Shown one piece after another: positions 26,360-34,528 of a DNA stretch of 64,000 nt. The stretch's first letter is position 1, and each line of letters starts with the position of its first letter. This DNA is from Rummeliibacillus pycnus_B (GTDB lineage: Bacteria > Bacillota > Bacilli > Bacillales_A > Planococcaceae): positions 11,178-75,177 of the forward strand of contig NZ_JBCMNM010000023.1 in NCBI RefSeq assembly GCF_050459865.1, read 5' to 3'. Both the position numbers and the translations under genes were made by a program. The notes under the pieces are model-generated. The model saw nothing but the letters and a program-made list of their open reading frames with translations. It was not told where the DNA came from and ran no database searches.

Positions 26360-26404
26360 AGCCACACTATAGTCCAATTGGATAAAAAGTGTGGCTTTTT
26401 TGTT
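26360..26404 (+). terminator. Terminator after the NlpC/P60 gene
   Basis: AAAGCCACACT pairs with AGTGTGGCTTT, with an inner partial helix, followed by a T6 run. Confidence 0.85.
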
Positions 26405-26485
26405 ATGTCCTTTTTTATTACATGTTTAATTTCATTTGTAGTTGGCAATGGCTGAATGTATTGAAAATCAAGGAGGTAAAGGTGG

Positions 26486-27352
26486 ATGAATATAAATGAA
26501 CAACAAAAGGGAGGGCAACCCGCTCAAACGCAAGAAAAGCAACCAGGTATTGAATCCATTATGAATCCAAAGCCCATTCAACCGATCGACTATGTTGGAA
26601 GTGGAAAGCTAAAGAACCGAGTGGCAATAATAACAGGCGGTGATTCGGGTATAGGAAGGGCGGTTGCGATTGCCTATGCAAAAGAAGGAGCACATGTTGT
26701 CATAAATTATTTAGAAGAGCATGAGGATGCTAACGAGACAAAGAAAATGGTTGAACAAGAAAAGGTGAAATGTTTACTAATAGTAGGGGATATTTCAAAA
26801 GAAGAGACAAGTAAAAAAATGGTTGATCAAACAATCCAGGAATTTGGCAAGATTGATATTATAGTTAATAATGCAGCGGCACAATATCCTGTGAAAAATT
26901 TTGCTGATATAACGAGTGAACAGTGGCATAAGACATTTGCAACAAATATAGACCCAGCCTTTTATTTAAGTAAGCATGCGATGCCGCATTTAAAAGAAGG
27001 AAGTTCAATTATTACGACGACTTCTGTAACTGCATATAAAGGGCACGAACAATTAATTGATTATTCAGCAACAAAAGGAGCAATCGTAGCTTTTACTCGA
27101 GCGCTTGCTCAAAATTTGGCAGGGAAGGGGATTCGTGTGAACATGGTAGCACCGGGTCCAATATGGACACCACTTATCCCATCCACATTTGATGCCCAGC
27201 AAGTGGCAATTTTCGGAGCTGATACGCCAATGAAGCGTCCAGGTCAACCACGTGAATTGGTAGGAGCATATGTACTACTTGCATCGGATGAAGGAACTTA
27301 CATGACTGGGCAATGCATTCATGTAAATGGCGGAGCAATTATGAATTCCTAA
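26486..27352 (+). CDS. SDR family oxidoreductase (general-stress YhdF/YdaD type)
   Basis: The product is 288 residues. A Gln/Pro-rich N-terminal extension (about 1-45) is followed by a classical SDR core: the nucleotide motif TGGDSGIGRAVA, VNNAA, catalytic Ser in TTTSVTAY and Tyr-Lys in YSATKGA. Bacillus relatives of this long-N-terminus group belong to the general stress regulon and resemble glucose dehydrogenases. The real substrate is unknown. AAGGAGGT precedes the GGTGGATG start region. It is convergent with the heme oxygenase gene. Confidence 0.9.
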   Translation: MNINEQQKGGQPAQTQEKQPGIESIMNPKPIQPIDYVGSGKLKNRVAIITGGDSGIGRAVAIAYAKEGAHVVINYLEEHEDANETKKMVEQEKVKCLLIVGDISKEETSKKMVDQTIQEFGKIDIIVNNAAAQYPVKNFADITSEQWHKTFATNIDPAFYLSKHAMPHLKEGSSIITTTSVTAYKGHEQLIDYSATKGAIVAFTRALAQNLAGKGIRVNMVAPGPIWTPLIPSTFDAQQVAIFGADTPMKRPGQPRELVGAYVLLASDEGTYMTGQCIHVNGGAIMNS

Positions 27353-27404
27353 AATAAAAGCGAAAGCATTTCGACTAACTTTATCGAAAAAAATAAAAAG
27401 AATT

Positions 27405-27447
27405 AAAAAAGCTCTAGTAAGAAAAAGTATTCTCACTAGAGCTTTTC
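27405..27447. terminator. Bidirectional terminator between SDR and heme-oxygenase genes
   Basis: AAAAGCTCTAGT pairs with ACTAGAGCTTTT around an AT-rich loop between convergent genes. Confidence 0.85.
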
Positions 27448-27455
27448 CCATGTGA

Positions 27456-27794
27456 TTAAGCTTGTGTAGCAGATCCAATGCTTGAAACAATTTCTGCAAC
27501 GACAATTTGGCTACCAAGTAGTGGAGATTCTTTAGGCTCTTCACCTGGTTTAGACTCTGGACGTTTATGAGCGTGTTTGAAAGCATCACTTTCACGCCAT
27601 TTTTTGAAACCATCAAGATTTTCCCAATACATATTGACGCTCATTTCATCATATTCTTCAAAATCTTTGCAAACGGCAACTTCTACTTTTACAAATCCTT
27701 CAAATGATTGCAATGCACCAGGACGTGTGAAGTTTGGTGCCATTTTTTCTGCAAAGCCTTTTTTAACTTTAATACGGTTCGTAACTACGTACAT
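27456..27794 (-). CDS. IsdG/HmoA-type heme-degrading monooxygenase
   Basis: From ATG 27794 (AAAGGAGCG 9 bases upstream; the TTG seven codons earlier overlaps that site) the product is 112 residues. It has the antibiotic-biosynthesis-monooxygenase fold of IsdG. N6 (VVTNRIKV), the Trp of FKKWRESDAF and the His of FKHAHK match the Asn-Trp-His catalytic triad. It opens heme to release iron in the cytoplasm. I see no Fur box immediately upstream, but a terminator-like hairpin lies about 90 bases before the start on the same strand. Confidence 0.88.
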   Translation of the reverse strand: MYVVTNRIKVKKGFAEKMAPNFTRPGALQSFEGFVKVEVAVCKDFEEYDEMSVNMYWENLDGFKKWRESDAFKHAHKRPESKPGEEPKESPLLGSQIVVAEIVSSIGSATQA

Positions 27795-27883
27795 GTAAAA
27801 TCGCTCCTTTTTCAAATGGTGTCTATTCGAAAATAGCGTATCTCATTTTTAGCAATGAATGCAAACGAGAAGTTTAAATAAAC

Positions 27884-27923
27884 AAAAAAACACCAATAAC
27901 CATTGAGGGGTGGTTACTGGTGT
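27884..27923 (-). terminator. Terminator-like hairpin upstream of the heme oxygenase
   Basis: Read on the minus strand, ACACCAGTAACCA pairs with TGGTTATTGGTGT and is followed by seven Ts. No minus-strand gene precedes it, so it may be an attenuator in the leader of the heme-oxygenase transcript. Confidence 0.6.
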
Positions 27924-28236
27924 ATACAAAAAGGAAAGTTCTTCATTTTTGTTATACAATAATCAACTTTAAGGCAAATAAAGTAATGTATCAGAATTGC
28001 ATAACATACTAACACTTTTACAATGTTAGTGATTAGAACAGGGGAGGGTCTAATTCCTACTATTCTAAGTGGTTAATATTATAAAGTGTTATAATATCAA
28101 TTGCAACACCATAACAATAAAAAGATTGAAAAATCAAAAATTACCAATTTACTTGATTTATATAAAAATATTGAGAGAAAAATATCTAAAAAAAGACATC
28201 TGCTTTACTTAAAAAAACAGCAACTTTGGTCATTGT

Positions 28237-28415
28237 GGAGCGAAAGACGGCGACTCCTACGGGAAAAGCTTGAGCTGAAAGCCCCGCAGGAACGTAGTGA
28301 CGAGGAGATTGAAGCCAAGCCCGTGGAAAGCGCCGTCTGTAGCGGAACATCCAATTCAATATGAGGTGGGTAGAAACCGCGAGATTCCTGACGAAAGGGA
28401 GCGGTTTTTACCCAC
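28237..28415. repeat. GC-rich intergenic repeat element with adjoining hairpin
   Basis: The block 28237-28347 is bounded by GGAGCGAAAGACGGCG and CGCCGTCTGTAGCGGAA, which carry inverted GACGGCG/CGCCGTC. Its interior has GACTCCTACGGGAAAAGCTT and GAAAGCCCCGCAGGA, a layout I recognise as common in Bacillaceae intergenic repeats. A second, near-perfect 15-pair hairpin (28366-28380 with 28401-28415, GTGGGTAGAAACCGC) follows. A diverged inverted copy is at 55815-55975. Base composition is far more GC-rich than its flanks. Confidence 0.75.
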
Positions 28416-28542
28416 ACCTGAAATGATAAATAATCATATTAATAGAATTTTATATTAATTTCATGTAAACTATAAGTAAATAATATTCAGAAAAAAGTCG
28501 GCCGTATTAGCGAAATGTATGTACAAGTTAGGGGATGTTTGT

Positions 28543-28632
28543 ATGTTGAAAAAGCTATTAAGGTTTTTAGGATTTTTACAAGATGATTTAGATGATGATT
28601 ATGATGATACAATAGACCGTTTTAATGCATAG
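28543..28632 (+). CDS. 29-residue basic-acidic small protein
   Basis: ATG 28543 follows a TAGGGGATG site and encodes MLKKLLRFLGFLQDDLDDDY and then DDTIDRFNA, followed by TAG. The first half is an amphipathic basic helix and the second half an acidic tail. A clear terminator starts within 10 bases of the stop. Its ribosome binding site, its composition and its own terminator argue for a real gene. No family is recalled. The basic helix suggests membrane-surface binding (inference). Confidence 0.6.
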   Translation: MLKKLLRFLGFLQDDLDDDYDDTIDRFNA

Positions 28633-28639
28633 TTTTGAT

Positions 28640-28690
28640 CAAATAGCTATACTGACGTATATTTTACAATCAGTTTAGCTATTTTTTTGA
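28640..28690 (+). terminator. Terminator of the 29-residue gene
   Basis: AATAGCTATACTGA pairs with TCAGTTTAGCTATT, followed by a T7 run. Confidence 0.85.
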
Positions 28691-28759
28691 ATTTTTTTAA
28701 TCCAAACATTACAATTTTTAGTAAAATAAAAGAAAAACTTAAGGTGAGAATAATATAAA

Positions 28760-30337
28760 ATGAAAAAATATCATTTAAAACTGCAACATTTAATCATCGG
28801 TGTTGCAATTTTAGCGTTTATGTTAACCATTGTAAGTAGTTTGTTGAGTAGTTACCGTATGAACAATCAAACGTTAATGGATAACACACTAGAAACAAAC
28901 CGAGTATATGCTGAAAAACTAGCAACTACAGCAAATAATTATTTAAATGAGACACTTCAAACACTAACAGTTAATGCGAATTCAATTGCAGAACACATGG
29001 ATAACGAGAAACAACTTCTAACTGAAGCTGATCGCCTGAAAAATCAATCAAATACATTTAACTCCATTTCTATTTTAGATGCAAAAGGAAAAGTATTAGC
29101 TACTTCTCCGCAAACAATAGGTATCAAAGGCAAAACATTAACCTCAAATGCAGTGAAAACTGCTATAAAAGAAAAAAAGCCGATGATTTCTGATCCATAT
29201 CGAGCTATAACAAATCGTGAATTAATCTATATTTCTGCGCCTATTTTTAATAAAACAGGTAAATATGTAGGCCTTGTAGGTGGAACAATTTACTTAGAAG
29301 AACAAAATATTCTTTATGAATTGTTAGGAAAGCATTTTTATAATGATGGTTCATATGTGTATGTAGTCGACCGGAATGGACGTATCATTTATCATCAAAA
29401 TCGAAATCGTATTAATAATGTAGTTAAGGAAAATCCAGTCGTCCAAAAAATAATGAATCAGAATGATGGTGGAGCCCAAAGAGTAACTAACTCGGAAGGA
29501 AAGGACATGCTAGCAGGTTATGCATTGGTAGAAAATACTGGATGGGGAGTTGTATCACAAAGGCCAACAGAAATCTCCTTACAGCCTGCAGAAAATATGG
29601 TAAAAGAAATGCTTTATTTAGCATTACCGTTACTCATAATTACTTTAGTTATCATTATTTGGGCAGCGATCCGAATATCTAGACCATTGCAACAATTAGC
29701 TGAATTAACAGAGAGTAGTATGAAAAAAGACGAACAAAAAAATCTATCTGCTGTTCAAGCATGGTATTACGAGGCTATACAATTAAAAAATGCATTAATT
29801 CAAAGTTTAAGCTTTTTACATCAACAAGTGAACTTTTTTATGGATCAATCGACAACAGATCCATTGACTGGATTAACAAACCGACGAACATTAAATGCTA
29901 AAATGGATGAATTGATAACTGCAAAAACGCCATTTTCCATGATTTTAATGGATATAGACCGTTTTAAATTGGTTAATGATACATATGGACATGGTGTAGG
30001 AGATGAAGTTTTACAATACCTAGCATATAAAATGAAAGCTACAACTCGAGCAACCGATTTATGTTGTCGGTATGGTGGAGAGGAGTTTATCGTTCTTTTA
30101 CCGAATACTAGCGCTCAAGATGCTTTTGAAATAGCCGACATTTTAAGGAAGGATCTTGAAAACACAATTAGTCCTACAGGTGAAGCAATAACAATTTCCG
30201 CAGGTGTAGCTGAATACCCAGAAACAGAAAAAACTCCTACTAAGTTAATTGAACAAGCAGATCAATGCTTATATCAAGCAAAAGAACAAGGGAGAAACCG
30301 TATCATCATGGCGAAAAGTTTAAACCCAACTATATAA
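28760..30337 (+). CDS. dCache-GGDEF diguanylate cyclase
   Basis: The product is 525 residues. A membrane helix (about 10-32) is followed by an extracytoplasmic double-Cache sensor (about 35-285), a second membrane helix (about 290-310), a HAMP-like linker and a GGDEF domain (about 360-520). The active site is GGEEF at 439-443, and an RxxD inhibitory site (RATD) lies exactly five residues before it. It should make c-di-GMP in response to an external small molecule and be limited by product inhibition. Amino acids are common Cache ligands. The degenerate GGDEF protein of the polysaccharide operon is a possible receptor. Confidence 0.93.
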   Translation: MKKYHLKLQHLIIGVAILAFMLTIVSSLLSSYRMNNQTLMDNTLETNRVYAEKLATTANNYLNETLQTLTVNANSIAEHMDNEKQLLTEADRLKNQSNTFNSISILDAKGKVLATSPQTIGIKGKTLTSNAVKTAIKEKKPMISDPYRAITNRELIYISAPIFNKTGKYVGLVGGTIYLEEQNILYELLGKHFYNDGSYVYVVDRNGRIIYHQNRNRINNVVKENPVVQKIMNQNDGGAQRVTNSEGKDMLAGYALVENTGWGVVSQRPTEISLQPAENMVKEMLYLALPLLIITLVIIIWAAIRISRPLQQLAELTESSMKKDEQKNLSAVQAWYYEAIQLKNALIQSLSFLHQQVNFFMDQSTTDPLTGLTNRRTLNAKMDELITAKTPFSMILMDIDRFKLVNDTYGHGVGDEVLQYLAYKMKATTRATDLCCRYGGEEFIVLLPNTSAQDAFEIADILRKDLENTISPTGEAITISAGVAEYPETEKTPTKLIEQADQCLYQAKEQGRNRIIMAKSLNPTI

Positions 30338-30358
30338 AATAGTTGGGTTATTTTTAAT
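30321..30358 (+). terminator. Terminator at the end of the diguanylate cyclase gene
   Basis: AAACCCAACTA pairs with TAGTTGGGTT, followed by ATTTTT. The stem begins within the last codons. Confidence 0.82.
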
Positions 30359-30459
30359 AATCTTTGATTAAGTTTCTGAAAACACATCTAGAAGATAACA
30401 ACTCTTTTTATTTATCTTGAAAAATTTAAAATAGAGGGGAATAGGATAGGGGAGAGAAG

Positions 30460-31389
30460 ATGAGTTACTTAAGTTTAGTATTCTTTCAAGTAGTTGCACC
30501 TATTTTAGTTTTACTTGTCGTTGGTGGAATCATGCAACGCAAGTTTCAATTTAACTTGAAAGCTTTATCCAATTTAATCACATATTGTTTAATGCCAGCT
30601 GCTGTATTTGTTAATATATATGAAACAAAAGTGAACCCAGCGGTTCTAGGGAAAATATTAATCTATTTATTTGCCTTTAGTATCAGTTTAATGATTATTA
30701 GCACGGTTATTAGTAAAGTATTGAAGCTTGAAAAAAAGAAAGCAGCCATCTTCAAAAATAGCATTGTCCTAATTAATTCTGGGAATTATGGAATCCCAGT
30801 CAGTCAAATGGTATTCCATGCACAGCCATTAGGTACAGCGATTCAAATCATCACGGTAATTTTTCAAAATTTAACGACCTATACATACGGGTTGTATAAT
30901 TTAATTTCCACGACAAAGTCAGGATGGGAAATTGCCAAAAGTATTGTGAAATTACCACTTGTACATGGTTTAATTCTAGGGGTTATTTTAAATGTAGCGA
31001 ATATTCAGCTGCCACAGTTTTTATCCATTGCTGTTGGTCATATGGCAGATGCTTTCGTTGCCATTGCGCTGCTCACTTTAGGTGCACAACTGTCAAAAAT
31101 TCACTTCAGCACGATGTTTAATAAAATGTTATATATGAGTTGTATTGGCCGATTGCTGATGGGACCTTTAGTTGCTTTCCTATGGATTACTATTTTCGGA
31201 TTCCATGGCGTAGTGGCACAGTCTTTATTAATAGCAAGTGCTTTTCCAACGTCGCGTAACAGTTCTACTTTGGCATTAGAGTATGATGTCGAGCCAGAAC
31301 TTGCTGCACAAACGGTTCTATTTACGACTGTCGTTAGTTGTATAACGGTAACCATCGTGATTTATGTGGCGAAAATTTTATATGCTTAA
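30460..31389 (+). CDS. AEC family transporter
   Basis: The product is 309 residues with about ten membrane helices. NSGNYGIPVS and the final SAFPTSRNSSTLALEYDVEP are typical of the auxin efflux carrier/malonate permease family. Bacterial members carry organic acids or amino acids. The substrate is unknown. GGGGAGAG precedes the start. It is a lone gene ended by a terminator. Confidence 0.88.
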   Translation: MSYLSLVFFQVVAPILVLLVVGGIMQRKFQFNLKALSNLITYCLMPAAVFVNIYETKVNPAVLGKILIYLFAFSISLMIISTVISKVLKLEKKKAAIFKNSIVLINSGNYGIPVSQMVFHAQPLGTAIQIITVIFQNLTTYTYGLYNLISTTKSGWEIAKSIVKLPLVHGLILGVILNVANIQLPQFLSIAVGHMADAFVAIALLTLGAQLSKIHFSTMFNKMLYMSCIGRLLMGPLVAFLWITIFGFHGVVAQSLLIASAFPTSRNSSTLALEYDVEPELAAQTVLFTTVVSCITVTIVIYVAKILYA

Positions 31390-31421
31390 GGAAAAAAACA
31401 AAAAATAAATATAACTTGATA

Positions 31422-31468
31422 AAAAAAGGAATCTATTTTGAAGGTTTTCAAAGTAGTTTCTTTTTTTA
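31422..31468 (+). terminator. Terminator after the AEC transporter
   Basis: AAAGGAATCTATTTTGAA pairs imperfectly with TTCAAAGTAGTTTCTTT, followed by a T run. Confidence 0.82.
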
Positions 31469-31575
31469 TACAGAAAACAGCCAAATCTTAAGAAATTCTT
31501 CAGTTTTTTAACATGAAATTATTAAGAAATTTTTCCTATACTAATTAATAGACGAAATGAGGGAGGTTGATATTT

Positions 31576-32271
31576 TTGATTAACGTACAAAATGTCAGTC
31601 ATACATTTAAAATAGGTAAAAAAGGAAGCGAGAAGAAAGTTCCTGTATTGAGGAACATCTCTTTTGCAATTGATACAGGAGAAATCATCTCAATTGTTGG
31701 AAAAAGTGGATCTGGAAAATCAACATTACTAAATGCTGTTGCAGGATTTCTTAAGCCTGAGCAAGGATCAATTATCATGCAAGGAAAAGAAACGACAAAT
31801 CTAACAGAATCAGAATATGCGAAATTCCGCTCTGAAAATATTGGATTCATATTCCAGAATTTTCAACTGATGCCTGGATTAACGGCCTTTGAAAATATTG
31901 AATTGCCATTGAAAATTCAAGGGGTAGAGAAAAATGCACGTTTTCAAATAGTCCAAAAAATAGTAAGAAAAGTAGGCTTAGAGACAGTTTCAGATCATTA
32001 TCCCAGTGAACTATCAGGCGGTCAACAGCAACGTGTTTGCATTGCTAGAGCACTTGTAACCAATCCACCTATTATTTTAGCAGACGAGCCAACAGGAAAT
32101 TTAGACTCCGAAACGGAACAGGAAATTTTACAGTTAATCATGTTATTAAATGAATCTATGGATATTACGTTTATTATTATTACGCATGATGAAGAAGTAG
32201 CGAATATAGCACATCGAAAATTTCTGATGCATGATGGCGTATTAAAGGAGGCTGTTCCGAGTGCAGTTTAG
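31576..32271 (+). CDS. MacB/LolD-type ABC transporter ATPase
   Basis: From TTG 31576 the product is 231 residues. GAGGGAGG at 31559-31566 is 9 bases upstream; the in-frame TTG at 31567 abuts this site. Walker A is GKSGSGKST, the signature LSGGQQQRVCIARAL, Walker B IILADEPTGNLD, and the switch His lies in IITHDEEVA. The DEPTGNLD form is typical of the LolD/MacB group. Its frame overlaps the permease gene by 11 bases, indicating translational coupling. No two-component genes or HlyD partner are adjacent, so the substrate (peptide antibiotic, lipid or signal) is open. Confidence 0.92.
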   Translation: MINVQNVSHTFKIGKKGSEKKVPVLRNISFAIDTGEIISIVGKSGSGKSTLLNAVAGFLKPEQGSIIMQGKETTNLTESEYAKFRSENIGFIFQNFQLMPGLTAFENIELPLKIQGVEKNARFQIVQKIVRKVGLETVSDHYPSELSGGQQQRVCIARALVTNPPIILADEPTGNLDSETEQEILQLIMLLNESMDITFIIITHDEEVANIAHRKFLMHDGVLKEAVPSAV

Positions 32272-33562
32272 AGATCAAATAGATTTTGTGCGACAACATG
32301 TCAAGAAAAACCGTATGCGGATTTTTACCACTATATTAGCAACAACTATGGGTTGTGCGTTTTTAATTGTATTAGCATCAATTGCATTTGGACTACAAGG
32401 TTCAATTAAGAAAGAAATTTTATCAGATAGTGCTGTGACGAAGATCGAAGTATATAATTCCGATGAAAAGGGCATCGACAAGAAAGCCATTAAAGAAATC
32501 CCGAATGTTCAGGCATTAGGTGAAACAACTCAAATTACTACTGCAATAAATACAAATGTGAAATTTGAAAATCGTTCCGGTTTTGGCGATGTAAAATTCA
32601 ATAATTTTGAAGAACAACAAAAAGCTAATATTAAATTATCGAAGGGTACATATCCTACAAAAGAGAACGAAATTGTTGTTGGCTATAATTTAGGACAAAG
32701 CTTATTGACTAAGAAGGAAGAACAAAGTATTAAAGAGGAAAAAAATGAGGAAGGAACATCAAAAAAAGGTTATCAGCATTCATTATTAGGTAAAACGATT
32801 TCCTTATCCTTTACACCAGAGAATGGAGATAAACATACGAAGGTACGACAATATAAAATAGTTGGAATTGGTGAAAAGCCTTCAAAAGAGTGGGCTATGG
32901 ATACGAGTATACAACTAAGCGATACGATGAAGCCTAAAATTCTAAAGGATTATAATACAATAGTCGAAAAAGCGATGAAAGAAAAAGACTTTTACTATGT
33001 AAACTACTCCGTTTATGCAACAGATATTGAAGCGGTTAAAGGTGTACTAAAAGAGTTAAAAGCGATGGATTTATCTGTCTATTCTGTAACTGAACAATTA
33101 GATCAATTAAATGTATTTTTCCTTGCCTTAAAAGTAGGACTTATCTTTGTAGGGACAATAGCGGTTTTAATTGCTTCTATTGGTATTTTCAATACGATGA
33201 CAATGGCTGTAACTGAACGTACACGTGAAATAGGTGTGATGAAGGCGATTGGTGCTGGTCCAAAGTTAATTCAAAGATTGTTTGTAATGGAAAGTGCTTA
33301 TATAGGTATTTTAGGGACAGTTATAGCAATTATTATTTCATATATCATTAGCTTTTTGGCGAATTTTGCATTGCCAAAAATCTTAGATGCGGTCATGCCT
33401 GATAGTGGTATTGAGAAAGCGGGAATTCAATTTTCAACAATACCATGGGAGCTTGTTGTAATTGCTTCATTGATTAGCATAGGTGTTGCTATTATGAGTG
33501 GTTGGCGTCCAGCTCGAAAGGCAACGAAGATTGATGTCATCCAAGCATTACGTCAAGAATAA
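32261..33562 (+). CDS. MacB/FtsX-type ABC transporter permease
   Basis: The product is 433 residues. It has an N-terminal membrane helix (about 20-42), a large extracytoplasmic domain (about 45-285) with a charged Lys/Glu loop near 145-170, and three C-terminal helices in a FtsX domain (TRTREIGVMKAIGAGPKLIQ). The C-terminus has the conserved GWRPARKATKIDVIQALRQE ending. The start is GTG behind AAAGGAGG with 9-base spacing. Members act as mechanotransmitters or exporters rather than importers. It pairs with the preceding ATPase. Confidence 0.92.
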   Translation: MQFRDQIDFVRQHVKKNRMRIFTTILATTMGCAFLIVLASIAFGLQGSIKKEILSDSAVTKIEVYNSDEKGIDKKAIKEIPNVQALGETTQITTAINTNVKFENRSGFGDVKFNNFEEQQKANIKLSKGTYPTKENEIVVGYNLGQSLLTKKEEQSIKEEKNEEGTSKKGYQHSLLGKTISLSFTPENGDKHTKVRQYKIVGIGEKPSKEWAMDTSIQLSDTMKPKILKDYNTIVEKAMKEKDFYYVNYSVYATDIEAVKGVLKELKAMDLSVYSVTEQLDQLNVFFLALKVGLIFVGTIAVLIASIGIFNTMTMAVTERTREIGVMKAIGAGPKLIQRLFVMESAYIGILGTVIAIIISYIISFLANFALPKILDAVMPDSGIEKAGIQFSTIPWELVVIASLISIGVAIMSGWRPARKATKIDVIQALRQE

Positions 33563-33574
33563 AAATAGTCTAAA

Positions 33575-33613
33575 TAAAAATCCCTGAGTCATCATAAGAC
33601 TCGGGATTTTTAG
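33575..33613 (+). terminator. Terminator after the ABC permease
   Basis: AAAAATCCCTGAGTC pairs with GACTCGGGATTTTT, ending in a T run. Confidence 0.88.
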
Positions 33614-33715
33614 CATTTATAGTTTAATTACATAATAGATAATTTGGTATTTCGTTTTAAGAAGTCCCGGTACGATATAATCAGCTGTAGGATAAGAAAG
33701 CTGGTGGTAGATTTG

Positions 33716-34240
33716 ATGAATAAAGATTTTTATAAAGGAGAAAATTTTTGGAATAAGGATCCTAAAAATAAGCGTCACGAGTACCCTATTAACGATGAAA
33801 TTATAAAAAAGGCGGAAAATATATTGGATGTTCACTTCCCATCGTCATTTATTGAATTGATGAAAAAACAAAACGGTGGAGAACTTAATTATCCTTATTT
33901 TACAGAATACAAAGAGTCACTTCCGAGCATAGAGCCTATACACTTTAGAAAAGATGATTTGGGTATATTATCCTCCAAGGAATTGTTAGCAGAATCAGAT
34001 CTGCCAAAAGAACTTATTGTTCTTTGGACAAATTGCCACGAATGGATTGTTTTGGATTATCGAAAAGGGAATGAAAATCCATCTGTTGTATATATAGTGG
34101 AAAACTACTTTACAGAGGAAATAGAATGGGAGTTTCATAAGATTGCGGATACTTTTGATGACCTATTAAATCAATTGTTCCGAATAAGTCCGAAAAAAGC
34201 AAAGAATCGAAAAGGATTTTTTAAACGAAAAAGGCGGTAA
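33716..34240 (+). CDS. SMI1/KNR4 (SUKH) family protein
   Basis: From ATG 33716 (GGTGGTAG upstream) the product is 174 residues; a longer frame reaches back to 33644. The SUKH core is visible: IIKKAENILDVHFPSSFIEL, the KQNGGELNY turn, LPKELIVLWTNCHEWIVLDY and a terminal helix FDDLLNQLF. The end is very basic (AKNRKGFFKRKRR). Family members often serve as immunity proteins against contact-dependent toxins. No toxin gene is adjacent, so this is an orphan. Confidence 0.85.
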   Translation: MNKDFYKGENFWNKDPKNKRHEYPINDEIIKKAENILDVHFPSSFIELMKKQNGGELNYPYFTEYKESLPSIEPIHFRKDDLGILSSKELLAESDLPKELIVLWTNCHEWIVLDYRKGNENPSVVYIVENYFTEEIEWEFHKIADTFDDLLNQLFRISPKKAKNRKGFFKRKRR

Positions 34241-34284
34241 GCAAATAAAAGCACATTACTGATAGGTAATGTCCTTTTATTGTA

Positions 34285-34358
34285 GATGAAGTAGTGGTTT
34301 GTTTACTTACAAATTCGATAAATCGCTTTACTACTGGAGAGGCGTAACCTTGTTTAGG
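34285..34358 (-). pseudogene. Possible remnant of a LysR-type regulator C-terminus
   Basis: On the minus strand the fragment reads GYASPVVKRFIEFVSKQTTT, like the last helix of LysR-family regulators. A stop interrupts the frame a few codons upstream, and no N-terminal DNA-binding part remains. The evidence is a short resemblance only. Confidence 0.3.
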
Positions 34359-34442
34359 TCAAACCCATCATTGTTGTTCGAGCAAGTCGGATGATTAAGC
34401 TTAATAGGAATAACTTTTTCTGAGTTAAGCATTTTAAACCAA

Positions 34443-34498
34443 AATAAAGAGACTGTAGACAAACCTTACTTTCATCAAGTTTGCCTACAGTCTTTTTT
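34443..34498. terminator. Bidirectional terminator beside katA
   Basis: AAAGAGACTGTAGACAAAC (34446 onward) pairs with GTTTGCCTACAGTCTTTTT. A and T runs flank it. Confidence 0.85.
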
Positions 34499-34528
34499 AG
34501 GATATGAATGTTGAATTATTAGAAAATC

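Noticed and set aside
27275..27616. 113-codon minus-strand frame over the SDR gene end and the heme oxygenase
   Set aside because: It overlaps two well-supported genes and a terminator in other frames.
28101..28364. 87-codon plus-strand frame
   Set aside because: Its second half runs through the GC-rich repeat element, it lacks a ribosome binding site, and the repeat recurs elsewhere without a frame.
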